Positions 10,546 to 23,629 are shown, counted from the stretch's first letter. The stretch is DNA of 64,000 nt from Epiperipatus broadwayi (GCA_028023455.1 JAQFVV010000157.1:1548001-1612000); one strand, 5' to 3'. Notes: generated by a model not told the origin, from the letters alone. A program made the numbers and translations.

Positions 10546-13270
10546 GTTTTAAGAGAAAGTTTATTCAAAGAAATATATATACAGATATTTCAGTTTAAAG
10601 GACGATATATAGATAGATATTTCAGTTTAAAAGAAAAATAATTAATATAAAATTAATCAAAGAATACCACAATAAGTATTTTCAATAGCATTCAGTGAAT
10701 TACACTATTATTAAAAAGATTTGCAATAAAAGAGGAACAGAAAATACATCTCACTAGAGGTTAGAAAACTGATGGACAAGTGACTGTGAAAATGTCTAAT
10801 GAGGTGATTTTTTTATCCCTTTGTTTTAGTGTCTCTAATTTGTTTTTAAAATTATTAAAATTTCTTGCATTACTATTGCAAGGATAAGTGCACCATAACA
10901 CATATAGTATAAATGTTGTATTTCTTATTTCTATGAAGCAGGTATCTGGAAAAGTTCCTATTTTGAACTTATAGTGGCATTCTTTTTCTGGTAAACTTTT
11001 GTAATGTAAGACACATGTTTTTGGTTCTCTTCTGATCTGTGGCACAACTCACATACAGTGTCAGTGTTAAGTATGTTTCTCTTATATCATGAAATATAAT
11101 GTTGGTAATAACTACATGTTCATTTTGAGTAGAAAATCAAAAAAATTGTGCTCGAGTGCCCAATATTTAAATCTTCATATTAGCTGCTTATTATTAATGC
11201 CTAGCATTGGCAAGTCTAAGTTATAATTTGTAGACATACTACATATGAATTCCAGAAGTGCCATTTGTCTTGTGTAAAAGTTATGTTAGTGTTAGATATA
11301 GATTTAATAGGTTCTAAGATTATATGCAAATATTTTGTGTATGGAGGAGATTTGTCTGTATATGTTATTTTAAGATTGACTTCTAAATGTGGGTATATTC
11401 TTGTCATGTATGATAAAAGATTAATAGTTTTTTGTATTGTAAGTACATGAATAGAATGTAATCCTTATCCATTTAGATTGCTATGATATTTCTTTGCCTA
11501 AGTGAGATGGCCACTATTTTTCTTCCCCATAAGTTTTCTACACAGTGAATAAATCTTTGATGTAAATGATTTTATAAAGACTATAATCACTGTATAATAA
11601 ATAATTTTTGTAATAATCAGCATTTTTATAAGTGATACTTTCGAGTATAAAGATATGCTTTTGAAAGAAAGGATATGGTCCATTTTGTTGTTTGAATTAG
11701 TTTGTTTTGTATTTGCCTTTGCATAGTCATGTAACTCAAGTGAAAGGGGAATCCTAAATAGGCTGTAGGTTTACCCTGAAAAACATTTCTATATGTTTTG
11801 CCTAAATATATACACCATGCACATGTTTAATCAAGATTAAATACTAGTTTATAGGTGCAAAGTGTATTCATGTAATGTATATCAATTAATATTTGTATTT
11901 GTTTTTCAGTTGTAGAAAAACTGTTATATCATCCATGTAGGCTATGCAGGCTACATCATGACCATGTGTGGGTATATAGATCTCTGTGAGCCATTTTTCA
12001 ATGTTATTAAGTAGTAGATTTATGTATGTGGCAAATATCAATGCACTTGGAATAAAAGGAAGAGACATTTTCCCATTTACAGTTATGTATATTTCTCTAT
12101 TTATTAGCTAGTTTGTGAGCAAATATAATATTGATTTTGGTATTGTTGTTTTATCTACTGTTTTTATGAGTACATCAATTGGTACTGAATCAAAAGCAGT
12201 CCTTATATCCAGTTGTACTGCCATCAGACTGTATTGTTTTGCATTTCACCCAATGACAGTTTTGAATACAAAAGCTGCTTGTCCTGTTGATGAGTCTTTT
12301 TTAGAAAATTGTCCTGTGATAACAAAGGTATATTTAATTTTTTTTTTATTACTGAGTAATTTAGTACCCAATGCATCCATAGATACTGGCTTTATGTTTT
12401 GCATTATACGGATCAAAGTTTGTTTCTTTATAAATGGAACTATTTCTGTAGGATATATATCCAGAATATGCTATATCCCTTTTGACAGAAAGTTAGCCAT
12501 GGTTGCAAGATACATAGAAGCGAACTGGCTTAAGTGTGCAAAAACAAACTTTGGCATTCCCGGTGGTTTTGGATGGCATGAATCTGGCATCTTCTCCAAA
12601 CTTTGTATAAAATATTTAGATTTGAATATTTCTGGATTATCCAGCATTTCAAAATGACTAAAAGATGATTTGAATACTGATTCATTTTGAAGTATTTTTT
12701 TAAATGTTTGTAGACTGATGTTACCACCACATCTCCAATCACTAATGCTGAAGGAATTCTTATTGCAAGTGGTTGGCCTAGTGTCCAATGAATATATTGT
12801 CTGGACCAGATATGTGATTGTGTGATAAAAAGTTTTTTTTTTTTTTTGCAGTAATGTATTTTTTTATTATACTACATGTGGATTTGTAAGTGTTTTTAGT
12901 TTAATTAATAGATGATTATTTTCTATAGTTGGGGTACTACTATGTATTATCTTTTTATGTAATTCATCAACAAGGGGTAATAATGATATCTATTTTTGTA
13001 CAGGATCTAGTAAGCTGTTTAGTTTAACTAATAAAATGCCAATTTTTGGGAATAAAAATTCTGTTGTTCTTCTACATAATAGGATTGTTATTGGTCTTTT
13101 GTGTAGTGTCACGTGGTATGTATAATTTAAAACAAGATTGGCCATTATTGCTGCATGGTCTGAGATAGAAGAGGGGACTAGCTGAATTTTTAGTGTGTGG
13201 TAAAGTGATAGTGAATAAAATACTAGATCTATTGAACCAATCAATCTAAGTCCTAGATTGAGGTTCATTG
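10546..13270 (-). mobile_element. Non-LTR retrotransposon (LINE), 5'-truncated copy 1, decayed
   Basis: Read on the minus strand the order is: the C-terminal part of an APE-type endonuclease (13268-12990), a linker (12788-12471), reverse transcriptase (about 12470-11886), a C-terminal region (11683-10761) and a 3' end. In the endonuclease, GSIDLVF and SSISDHAAI contain the conserved Asp and the catalytic SDH. In the reverse transcriptase, LDIRTAFDSVP at 12212-12181 is motif A, PSALIFATYINLLLNNIE is motif B, and AYMDDITVF is motif C with the catalytic Asp pair. An AATAAA signal (plus TTTATT at about 10560) lies just before the presumed 3' end. The last 1.2 kb recurs at 30873-32150. Frameshifts and stops break it into pieces. 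The clade is uncertain. Confidence 0.85.
11886..12220 (-). pseudogene. LINE reverse transcriptase core (motifs A to C)
   Basis: This is the best-kept part of the LINE above. DIRTAFDSVP (motif A) is followed by LIKTVDKTTIPKSILYLL and, after a break near 12100, by SLPFIPSALIFATYINLLLN (motif B) and IAYMDDITVFLQLKNKYKY before the stop at 11886. The catalytic aspartates of motifs A and C are present, but a frame break between them rules out a working enzyme. It lies downstream (minus strand) of the endonuclease end at 13268-12990. The 180-codon plus-strand frame at 12115-12657 is its antisense shadow. Confidence 0.85.
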
Positions 13271-15631
13271 CTATCCTATCAAGCTTACGAAGATGCCTGT
13301 TAAAACCCTATGTTTGATCCTGCTCCTTAATAAAGTGGTATGGATATTTATCTGAGAGGTATAGATATATAATTTATTAAATCAATTGTGGAATAAATAG
13401 GATTTTATTTACGTATTTTATTAAATTTCATAACATAAACAATGTACCTCGGATGTGTGCATATATCACGGGAGTATGTATATATAATGTTGAAAGAATA
13501 TTTTTTTATAATTTTTTTTTATGTAAATGCTAAAAATATTATTGTATTTTTTTTCTTTAAATTTTCTTTTAAAAAAGAAAAAGATTATTTAAAATTCAAG
13601 ATGGAAGTTGTGGTGAATAATTGTCCAAAAATAGTAAAAGGGGGTGAAATAGCGTATTGTTCAGAAAAAGTAAAACTTTAATTAAAATTCTTAGATAAAA
13701 GCAAATCGAACAATACTAATGGATTTTGGATGGTTACCTTACAACTATATCTGCCATAACAATTGAAGTTATAAAAGTTGTAAGAATTAAAGATAAGGTC
13801 GTAAATTGGAATGTTGCTAAATGCATTACTGAGCATGTACACAATTTATATATAAAAAGGCAGATTTTTAATCAAAAAAGAAGAGGAGCTGAATTTACAT
13901 GACTGCTGCTAACCTATTCCATGTCGGTTGTTCCCAGAATGTCTGAGTAGAAAGGGACTTCAACCTGCCATTCCCCTTGTCCTAAGACGATCTCCCTACC
14001 GTGCTGAGCCTGAGTTACATCTTGCTGCCAGTGCCTGAGTTGATGCCCTCCCAATAAGAACATGTTCCTGCCTGTCTTGAAGACATCATTGCTATATTTA
14101 AACATGTAGGTGTCCATATTTAAAATGCTTATTACTGCTGGTCTTATGCCTGTCTAACTTTTATAAACTAAAATTTTTTTTTACTATTTAATCTTTTAAT
14201 AACTCGCCAGACAGCGAGCCTTATATCTATCGATTTTTAACCCTAAATTATCTAACTGTAATTATAATCATCCGACTCACGCTTGCTTTTATATTTGTTT
14301 CTTTAGTGTGGTAAAGTTTTTGATATTAATAATTATTTTGATATTATATGTATATGAAATATAGAATATTGATTAACTCTGATCATACAAGCTGCATTTC
14401 TATTTCTATAGAAAAAAAAGAGGGAATAGATTAAATTTAATCATTTATTTTATTAATGCTTCATTAGGCTCATAGGATTGAGTTTTAATGAATAGTCAAA
14501 GGCTTTTTATTACTAGTAGTTAGGTTATGTTTAAATATTTAAAATACAATTTTTAATTTTCTCTGGGGTAGACTTATAGATATGTTGGTTTTCTTTATTG
14601 ATGTGTCCAAGTTCGCCAAAACTGGTAATTATTTCTTCTTAGCTTTAAATTGCGCTAATCTATTTTCCTCTCTAAATGAGAATAAGTTAAGAGGGAGGGG
14701 GAGATTTAAGCTCTAATAAAATGACTAAAATTCTATTGAAGAGTCATTCTTATATTTTTATATAGAAGTATTTGAAATGTATTCGCACTGTAGATTTACT
14801 AAACCATTTGTAGGCCGTAATTATTATCCTGAAATGTCTGAAAGATTCTTATGATTGCTGCATTGCTTGCATAGGTTAGGTTAAGTGACTTTCTTCTGAT
14901 TCGCCCGTACATTGCCCAGGGAATCTCGCCATTCTTGATTCACCTGTACCTCATTCCAGGCAATCCTGAATTATCTTCGTCATATGTCCAAATTAGGAGT
15001 ATGACCTATCTCCTGAACATGTTAAGCTAGTGTTGTTGGAGCTCTGCTTGGATAGCCATATGTCAGACCATTGCAACTTCACACCAGCAGGTTCTTTTTA
15101 AGTATTGGTCCGCCTGAAGCAGCATACTTTCATCATCTTCATCATTGATTTATAAAGTGTAAATCAGCCAAGATGCCGTATCTTCCTTCCTAACATATAT
15201 ATATGCACGCACCGCTATCACCTCCTTTTTGTTTTATCATATGCCTAGTTAGTAAAATCTATAGTGGCAATACACTTACTAACCATTTATATCCTAAAGT
15301 AATTTTGTTGGAGTTTTGATCCAATTATTTTAAATTGCTCTCCCCCCTTTTAAAATCAAGCAAAGGTTCACTTTACATGTGTAATTTAGATATATTATAT
15401 GAAAAAAATATTTAATTCAATGCATTTCAAAACCGTTGGTTCTTTAAAAGGAGTTATAAATCACTTTGTTTAAAATAATATTAATTGAAAATGTCTTTAC
15501 ATAATACCACAGTTAAGTTATTGTTTTACAAATTAGCGATATCTTTGAAATTATATTCCTGCCTCAAGGCTACTATATATGAGTTTCGTCTACCACCAGA
15601 CAAATATATTGTCTTAACTTGAATAAAGTAT

Positions 15632-15836
15632 ACTCTTGAATGTTTTTCCATACATGCGCTCCCGCACTATATAGCTGTATTAAAACAAGATTAGTATTAA
15701 ATGTTATTTTATTATTCACTTGTAAATCATGTAAACTCTTGAATATTTTTACATACACTTCCGCACTATATATATCTGTGTTAAAAATACCAATATTAAA
15801 TATTATTTTTTTATATTCTTTTGTAAATCAAATCCA
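15632..15836. repeat. Tandem duplication, two units of about 103 bp
   Basis: ACTCTTGAAT...CCGCACTATATA...TATTAAATRTTAT...TTGTAAATCA occurs at 15632-15734 and again at 15735-15836, with clear divergence. The antisense and sense small frames here are by-products. Confidence 0.75.
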
Positions 15837-16110
15837 TAGCATGAAATCGGAAGATATAAATGTTTTAATCATTTAATAAATCTTTGTCATTAAATATTAT
15901 CTCGTAGTTGAATCCCATCATTTTAGTTAATAGTGTTTTTAGATCCTAATTAAGCTATCTTTTGGTTCACTCAATGTCTCCAAAAATCATTATCATCATT
16001 GTAGGTCTCATGTAATCCACTGTAGCTCCAGGCCACAAAATAATTAATTTACATGATATCACCATAGGTGTTATCCATAATGTTATGGAATTGGAGCATG
16101 GGCAAGGAAG

Positions 16111-16164
16111 TTAGAATCCACGAGTGCCCCTGACAGATTTAGAATCCACGAGTGCCCCCCTGAC
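16111..16164. repeat. Tandem duplication, two units of 27 bp
   Basis: TTAGAATCCACGAGTGCCCC, followed by TGAC, is repeated at 16111 and 16139. It sits next to the endonuclease fragment of a LINE. Confidence 0.8.
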
Positions 16165-16204
16165 CTTTTGTCCAGATTCTAAGTCTTCTTAGATGGATAT
16201 ACAT

Positions 16205-16776
16205 TTATGACCAGTACACTATAAGTGATGAATATCTGCCATTATTGAATGAAACAGAATTACTTGGCAGAAATCCTTCATCACTCATAAGTGGACTATT
16301 GATGAGGTGTAACCATTTATTCACAAATGTAGAATATGGCATGTTAAAGTCTTCCATCCACGTGAGTGGTTGAGAGGAGGTAGCAAATAACAAATTCATG
16401 CTTTGAATAATTCTGATAATCATGCCTTGGTTAGGGGGCATATACACAAACACTACATTTAAACTTATAGTCTTATGATATATTGTGAGCATTATTTTAT
16501 ACTCATCTATAAAAAAAATTTTGAATGAGTTAAATAGCAGGATTTCATGATTATTACTGCTGTTCCTGCTGAGGGTGCAGATGTAAGTCTAGAGAATGCT
16601 GAGAAACCCAGTATGATGAGATAGTTAGAAGGATCAGTTTGGAGTCCATTGTAGATCTTTGTTTCTACTAATCCTAATATAGGTAGTTTCATTATGTCTA
16701 ACCATTTAATTAGCTGGTAATTTTTTGCCACAATATTCAAATACTTCATGTTCTGTACACTTACTTTTAATTTCAT
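16205..16776 (-). pseudogene. LINE APE-type endonuclease, N-terminal fragment
   Basis: Two minus-strand pieces, 16776-16507 and 16492-16205, read in order as a LINE endonuclease. The first has the start region (LKVSVQNMKYLN), then IMKLPILGLVETKI, whose ETK glutamate is the conserved metal-binding residue. The second has LNVVFVYMPP, then LTWMEDFNMP, corresponding to the conserved GDFN box, and ends at NNGRYSSLIVYWS, the equivalent of the GR..SxIDY box. It stops where the endonuclease remnant at 13268 begins and overlaps its ID.V box, so the two are separate copies rather than one element split by an insertion. A frame break lies at about 16500. Confidence 0.8.
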
Positions 16777-18000
16777 TATATGTATTATTATTTACTCTAC
16801 CTAGCCTTCCTCTTTTAATTTAATTCTTTGTTCAACATTTAGAATACTTTTAAGTCATATCCTGGAGAAGAGTGATTTACTCCCTTTGTTTATCTATATA
16901 TTATTGAGCTATGTGCAATATAAAATTTACATACAGTAATGTAAATATATGCCTTTTTAGTTTTTTTAATAGAAGCTTAAGAAAAATAAGGTTGAAATAG
17001 CTGATTATATAAGCGAGTGTCTCTGTGAATTGTTTAATGTTCTAAGATTGATAGCATTATTGATGAATATGATTAATCACATTGTAGCCACAAAATGGAA
17101 AATTATAATAGAACAAATTATTGCATCTACATGATCTACTGCCTCCAAGTAATTTTCATCACTTTTATAAGCAGAATATTTCTAGTAGCTCAGCTGCCAT
17201 TAAAATCCATTGTTTTTTTAAATATGAAGATTATAATACAAAATGAATGGTGTTATAGAAAAAGAAAAATTTTCTAATAGATTACTGGGAATATTTTGTG
17301 TGATTGGATAAAAAATGGTTTACTCTTTTCTGATCAATAGAAGAGATAGAAGAAATATATCAACCAGTCTGCCTTCCTTCAATTATAGTGGAGGAATTTT
17401 TGGCGATTTGACAATCCACATCATGGTTTTTTTTTATGTTCAGTATTGATATAGTATAGCTGGAAAATGTTTTAATAAGTCAAATTCTTTTAATGCAGAT
17501 ATTATTTCCAGATAATACCCTCATCTTTCAAAATGATAATTATGTCATTTATATAGATTTTTTAGTAAAATAAATGACTAGGAAACAGAGATTTACATTG
17601 TTAATCTCTCTTTTTCTTGATGTAAATATTATTAATCTTCTGGTTGGATAATCAGGGATAGATTGATATCCTTTATCAACATTCTTTAGAAAGCTTAAAG
17701 CTTTTCTTTATAAGTTGTAGCTAATATGTATATAATTTTAACACATGCGAAGTATAAGTAATGTTTGTTGGATGTGTTTCTGTTATTTTAGCCAAATGTT
17801 AGTGTAGTTGCTTTCTACAATTTTTGATATTCAAATGCTTGAATATTTTAACCATTGATATTAACAAAAAAATATGACCAAATTAGCTATAAAAATATTT
17901 AGTGAAAAAGGTTAGCAGTCTAATATCTGTCTAATATCTGACTTCCAATTATTACTTCATGTCAATGAGAAAATGCTTCTTAATAAATATTTAAATTGGG
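16777..18000. other. A+T-rich stretch, no gene recognised
   Basis: Only short chance frames are seen (for example 17095-17277). No termini or motifs were recognised. Confidence 0.4.
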
Positions 18001-18370
18001 CGTAGGAACTATGTCACTACTAAAGTCTCTCAAGTGGATAGATTTCATGAGAATAACAGTCATTTGATGCACCAGATTTGTTGGAGATATAGCAATGCTT
18101 GAAGATAATAGGTGTTTGGATAAAAATGGAATAAAAATAAATGTACTTAAAATTAAATCTGTAAAGATAGCTAAAAAGAATAAATTATGGCAATAACTGA
18201 ATAGAAAGTCATAGGAAAAACCATTGCTTTTATATATCTATGAAGCTTAGTAAATGAAAACAGAGATACAATCAAACTTCCTGTGAGTAGATATTTAATG
18301 ACTGAAAAAGATTGTGAATGATTAAAAGTAAAATTATGAAAGAAGATGCCACTTCACATCCTAAGATTTC
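18001..18370 (+). mobile_element. RTE-like LINE fragment, reverse transcriptase palm, decayed
   Basis: From 18071 the plus strand reads TRFVGDIAMLED, a decayed form of the RFADDIALL motif C. It is followed in the same frame by LDKNGIKINVLKIKSVKIA, which fits motif D. After a frameshift comes IGKTIAFIYL, a TGA, then SLVNENRDT, matching the YLGSLVNENGD segment typical of RTE-type LINEs. Catalytic residues and frame are lost. It is a different copy from the fragment at the window start. Confidence 0.65.
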
Positions 18371-19904
18371 AATATGACATATAAGCCATTAGTGTTAAAA
18401 TCTAAATATAATTTACATAAGTCATTTTTTCTTCTATTTCCCTGTCTTTTCAAAGAAACTTCTAATTCAACTTTTCCCAAACTATGCCAATGTAATGTAT
18501 TGACACATTGAGGGTTTTTAATGGATGAAATTTCACTCAATCCACAGAAATCTTACGGAATAATATTAATTATATATGGTAGTTAATTAATCATCTACAA
18601 ATATGTTTATCCAACTTTTATGTGTAATATTCATTTCTGATGAGATCACAATACACCAGTTTATGAACTTTTTTAATTCTCATAGCAGATATTTTTTTAG
18701 ATTATCTTCTATACTCGAGAAGTGAAATCTCATTTTATGATTTAAATATGATCTGCATTATTTTAATAATCAACTTCTAGTAAGAATTTTTCTTAGTAGT
18801 GATAATAGAATAAGTATTAGTACTAAGCATTTATTTTTCTTTTGATTGCAGAATAAATTCTCATGAAATTCTTATGATTAAAACTAAATTCTGCTTAAGA
18901 AGAACTTTAGTATTATAAGTTTGTGCTACTTATTATCTAGATTCATATATTTTTTTTATATTGTGCATAGCTGCTTTGCTTCTGTTAATGCAATTTATCT
19001 TTGGTGAGTTTTTGTTTTACTATTGGAATGGCAAATGAGTTATTATAATTATGGCTGTATCATTTCTACATACTTAAGATTGCCAATCATTCAATGATAT
19101 AGATTTTTAAAAAATTCAAACAAATCCACCATTCTATTTATTTTTCAATACTCATTTTATTAAATTAAAATTAATCCATTGATAACAATAATAGAAAAAG
19201 CTGAATAATAAGGAGAAACTCTGAGGAAGATTGCTGGGCAATCAAAACTCTCAACGAATTAGTTTTAATTTAATAAACTAAGCATTGAAAAAGTAAAAAG
19301 AAAGATGGATTTGTTTAATTAATATGGATTTTATAAACTTATCAAATACAAAAAATATTTATGATGATTCAATCCCTCAGGCATTCATATTGAAAATAGA
19401 ATATCTATATCCTATTTTTACAAAGTTTCTCCATTATTTTCAACCTTTAAATATACACTCAGTGGCATAGCTAGCCTGCAGGTCCATGTAGTCCAGCAGA
19501 CCATAACCTTGAAAATCTATAGCAAGGCAATTAAAATATATTTACATGAAAACAATTATTAGCTATATCTCATAAATTTCTGCCTTTGGGCCAATTTTTC
19601 TATTTAGGCTACTGCATGCGCTGTAAAAAAATCAAACCTAGATATGCGATCTAAAATAAATATGAAGATGCTTAAAACCAAAACAATTCCAAAATTACAT
19701 ACTTTGACTTTTATGAATGGTTACTACTTCTTGATTTTCAAAATTGTGCAAGATATAGATGATTGTATATTATTTCAAACTTTATTTCATTAATAAAAAA
19801 ACTGGAATAGAAACTATTAATGAATTCAAGTTGCAAATATAATTTATCACAGAGTATACAATGTATGTACTTAATTTAAGTTCACAAAAATGTTTTAAAC
19901 TACT
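18371..19904. other. A+T-rich stretch, no gene recognised
   Basis: No conserved reading frame or terminal repeat is seen. A slightly GC-richer patch at about 19455-19500 shows no motif. Confidence 0.4.
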
Positions 19905-20323
19905 AAACATCACATGATTACCATTTCCTATGCTTATACAAGCTGTCAAAATAGAGGCAAAACTCTCCATATAGTTGTGTCACCCAGTGCAAGCCAGAAT
20001 AATCAATAGATGCAAGGTTTGTGTATAAAATCACTGACTAATGCCTACTCATCCAATATCCACAGAATAGTTTTTAGCTGGTGGCTTTTATCAGTGAAGA
20101 GTCTTAAATCTGAGATCATTGTGCCTAGGGTTGCATTAGATCCTAATATCTAAGTGCAGGGCTCTCAGATCTAAGGCTTCTCATTGATAAAAGCCACAAA
20201 CTAAAAACTAGTCTGGGGATATTGGATGAGTAGGCACTGAATAGGGATTTTATGCATAAACCTTCATGCATCCATTAATTACTCTGGCTTGCATTGGATG
20301 GCACTAGGGAAAGTATTGCCTCT
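19905..20323 (+). mobile_element. Foldback element: 44-bp module plus 371-bp palindrome
   Basis: The same 44-bp module seen at 4968-5011 stands at 19905-19948. It is followed by a large palindrome, 19953-20323, with arms of about 165 bp: AGAGGCAAAACTCTCC on the left matches AGAGGCAATACTTTCC reverse-complemented from the right. Long matching blocks follow, such as GCCTACTCATCCAATATCC and GTGGCTTTTATCA. The left terminus (GCAAAACTCTCC) resembles the terminal repeat of the element at 5015 (GCAAACTCTCC), so both belong to one family. A transcript would fold into a long hairpin. No coding sequence. A clear target duplication was not found. Confidence 0.75.
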
Positions 20324-20689
20324 GTTAAAGATGCTTTAATATAGATGGTCTCAGCTATTATAATTTTACATTCAATTTAAAACATTTTTCATCTTATAAA
20401 TATTAAATAATTAAATTTCTTAATGCTGTACAGAAGCTCCATTGAAAACAAGAATTCAGAAAAATTGAAATAAAGACAAAATATTTTAAAACATTTTTGT
20501 TTTCATAAAACTGAAATAATTACATTTTAAAATTGTAATTTATAATTTGTTAAGTGCATACTCATTATTTAAGTAGTATATATTAAGGCGATAACATTTA
20601 AGATTAAGCACTTAGATATGACAGTAGGGATCTCTACATAATTACATTTTGTAAAGCTGAGTGAAGAAACTTCACCATTTGTATATCTA

Positions 20690-20970
20690 CAACAATTAAA
20701 AACATTAATGGGAACCATCTTTGTTACATCAAATATTTTCATTTAAATGCGCAGAATTCAAATTCAAAAGAACATATATTCAAGAAGATTCATGATACAA
20801 ACATATAAATTAATGGAAAATATATTCAAAGATATAATTAAGTTTAATAATCTTATTTATTTCTTATTTACATCCTATTCATAAGTGATTAACTTAAAAT
20901 GGCTATGTCTTCATATAGTTAATAGTGACTAAATATATAAAAATATGTGTACAATTATAACATTTATGCA
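20690..20970. repeat. Dispersed repeat, copy 1 (partner at 23630-23900)
   Basis: Blocks such as TTACATCAAA, AATTCAAA.TCAA.AGAACAT, AAATGGCTA and ACACAATT...ACATTTAT appear in the same order in both copies with heavy divergence. No coding potential; likely an old non-autonomous repeat. Confidence 0.5.
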
Positions 20971-21324
20971 GCTAAATAATATTTTATAAAGACAACATCT
21001 ATTAAAAAAAAAAATGGACAAAAATTGAATGCCTTCATTCATGTTAAAATTCCAACTTCCTATGATATTAATATATTACAGAATCAAAAAAAACATCTGT
21101 AAACTAAAAGAAAGTTCTTTTTTATCTATTCTTCTGAAACTACTGTTCACAAATTACAGTTAGATTGTGACACTATTTCTTTATTTTTGGCTTGAGTTGA
21201 ATGAAGATTAATTAAGATTATCAGGACAGAAATAAATCTTAAGAAAAATCTAACTTTTATCTGTTCTGCTTATAGTTTAATTACAGGAAAATATAGTTAA
21301 CAATTACCAACACTTTGACTTTCA

Positions 21325-21820
21325 TATGTCTTTGGTCATATGTTACAAGATGTTAAAAGTGGGTAGAAACTAATCCCTACCTTATATGAGAGTGATGTAG
21401 TGAAAATTACACTACAGAAATATTCATTATTGGATAATCTCTAGTGTAATGAATAATTAATAAAAAGTATTAATATATTTTCATTAAGTAGTTCATGTCA
21501 AAGTTATAAAAGAAGCAAGTTTGACACATTAATTAAATTATAGTAATTTGTTATCCTTGTATATATTGAACAATGATAAAGATATGTGTAAGAGTTCATG
21601 GTCAGGGCTAACTGATGAGTGCTGGTAGAGCATGAAAGGCACATCATGGCGTTCATAGATTTTTTCCACTTGTCTTTGGTTATATGTTTATAATTACATA
21701 CTTCCACAAGATGCTAAAAGCAGATAGAAACCAGTCCCTATCTTGTGTGACAATGGTATAGTAAAAATTACACTACAGAAATATTTATTAAGTGAATAAT
21801 TTCTAGTCTAATGAATGATT
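21325..21820. repeat. Direct duplication of about 140 bp, units at 21325-21458 and 21670-21820
   Basis: Both units contain GTCTTTGGT.ATATGTT, ACAAGATG.TAAAAG, GATAGAAAC/GGTAGAAAC, TCCCTA and then AAATTACACTACAGAAATAT, in the same order and orientation, about 345 bp apart. Spacing and moderate divergence suggest an old local duplication or two insertions of one small repeat. The 67-codon minus-strand frame at 21504-21707 lies across the gap and second unit and has no recognisable domain. Confidence 0.7.
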
Positions 21821-22429
21821 TAGTTTTACAGACTACATAGAATAATAATAATAAATAGTTTTGTTTATTCCCTGACAACTAAAAATAAACATTTTTTACT
21901 AAGAATTAACATATATTTTCTTATAATTAAAATGTAGATCACAACATGTATTTGAAAAACATGCAATGTAAAAAAGAAAAAAATTTTTCTTTTTAATTTT
22001 TCCAACTGAATTTAATCTTAATTCAGTTTTTTTAAATATTCTGGCACAGTTAATATATCTAGAACTTAGTATTGCAATACTTCTAATATTTAACTCCTTT
22101 ATTTTGAGAATTAGTCATTTGTTTTAGTATGTATTTGTGCTATAAGTTTGCAACTACGTATATATTTTTTCTTTTAAACAAAGCTGAAAAAATTATACCA
22201 TATGTGTTTCTTATGTATTTTTTTAAGAAAAAAAAACTTTTAGTATAGAATCATGTGGACTCCTATTTGGTTGTGAGAAATTATTTTTTCCACTATCCGA
22301 TAGACCAAAAATAGTTCAGAAATATGGACTATCATTTGGATAGTAGTTTCTTATTAGTTCATTTAAATATTAATAATTTACATGGTAAGTGGTTATTATA
22401 CTTTATTGTGCTTTTAAAACCTTCATTTA

Positions 22430-23300
22430 CTATTTCAGCCCCTTAAGTTTTTTCTCCATTATGTTGTGTAAGCAATGGCTTCCAATTTTTTACATTCAAA
22501 AAAATATTATATACCCCTATATTTGATATTTAATTATTTTGTTTTTGCTTCTGATAATAGGACTCTAAATCCCTGCTATTATATAAGTTCTTTATTTTAT
22601 TATCATCAATCCAAAAAGTATTAATCTCCAACTTTTTTTCTATCCCTCATACAAAAAAATAATTCAAATAATTGCTATTAGTAGCAAACCTGGAGTGTTT
22701 TAGAACAAAATAGTTATCTCTGAAATTTGTGACTTTTTAAAATGCATTATTTACTTTTGTTGTTCAGAACTATTTTAGTGTATCTCAAATATTTTTTTTA
22801 TAAAATAGTTTCAGGAATAATGGGCAAAAAACTTTTATCAATATCATATTTTACTTACTTATCCATAAGATGCATAATTTCCATCCAATAACAACAATTC
22901 ACATCCAGTTTTTCTATATCAGTATTTTGTTGGTTAGCTTGTTTAAATTATTTCATGCTATTGTGCTATTCATTCTAGTTTTTAAATACTGAGATATCAC
23001 TTTTTATATTTATTCATATAAAACTTTGCTCTTGTTTATTTTTTTTTCCTGATTCTTTCCCAGTATCTTGCACTTTTCTTTAATTTTTTTATTCTGTCTC
23101 AATAATTTCTTGTTTTACATCCTTCTTCACTTTCTTCTCTGCAATTTCCCTTATTTAATCTTCTGATAGTTCTTTATTTTTACTTTTAATATACCTTGCT
23201 AGACTTTTTTATTTTTACACTTTACTCTTCTAACTTCTTTATAGCTTTTTTCATTTTATCATTTTCTCTTTTAACCCATTTATGATTTGGATTTTTGTGA
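22430..23300 (-). other. Pyrimidine-rich stretch; minus strand reads as broken charged, coiled-coil-like peptide
   Basis: The plus strand is rich in TTTCTTC-type runs. On the minus strand the translated pieces are rich in Lys, Glu, Ile and Gln (for example EIAEKKVKKDVKQEIIE and WMEIMHLMDK), broken by stops. This resembles the ORF1 coiled-coil part of LINEs or gag-like proteins, but base composition alone could give the same look. No zinc knuckle or RNA-recognition motif was found. Confidence 0.3.
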
Positions 23301-23629
23301 ACATTACTACCAACTGTGTTTTGCAGATTTTAATTTAAAATTTTTCTGTTTTTTAATCTTTTATATTTCTAAGATTATAAATGGTAATATATTACATCTC
23401 ATATAATGAAAGAATCAATTATATATATAATTTGTATCAATTATAGAAGTATATATCATAATCTCTTGATTCCATTTTTATGCCCAAAAAGAACCTCAAT
23501 TATGTAATGGCAGAATCACTATTCTTAGACACCTGGTTTGCTAATTTTGAAATGATATGGCCTCTTTGACCTAGTCATTAATCACAAAAAAGTTCCTCCA
23601 TGGTAATTCAAGGCATCAGCATTTGTGAT

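Larger units (their letters stand above)
13271..16204. other. Stretch between two LINE fragments; GC-richer islands, no gene recognised
   Basis: Two segments, about 13890-14130 and 14880-15180, are clearly richer in G+C than their surroundings, as old repeats or exons often are here, but neither shows splice-bounded coding sequence. The first has a 67-codon minus-strand frame (14117-13914) without a known motif. A 26-codon segment starting MEVVVNNCPKIVKGGEIAYC at 13602 is equally unassigned. Tandem duplications at 15632-15836 and 16111-16164 are listed separately. Confidence 0.35.

Noticed and set aside
12115-12657. 180-codon plus-strand frame, among the longest in the window
   Set aside because: It is the antisense shadow of the LINE reverse transcriptase, whose motif A (DIRTAFDSVP) is on the minus strand at 12212-12181.
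13000-16776. One LINE split by a 2.9-kb insertion between its endonuclease halves
   Set aside because: The fragments overlap at the ID.V box (SLIVYWS and SIDLVFYSLS) instead of abutting, so they are two separate copies.
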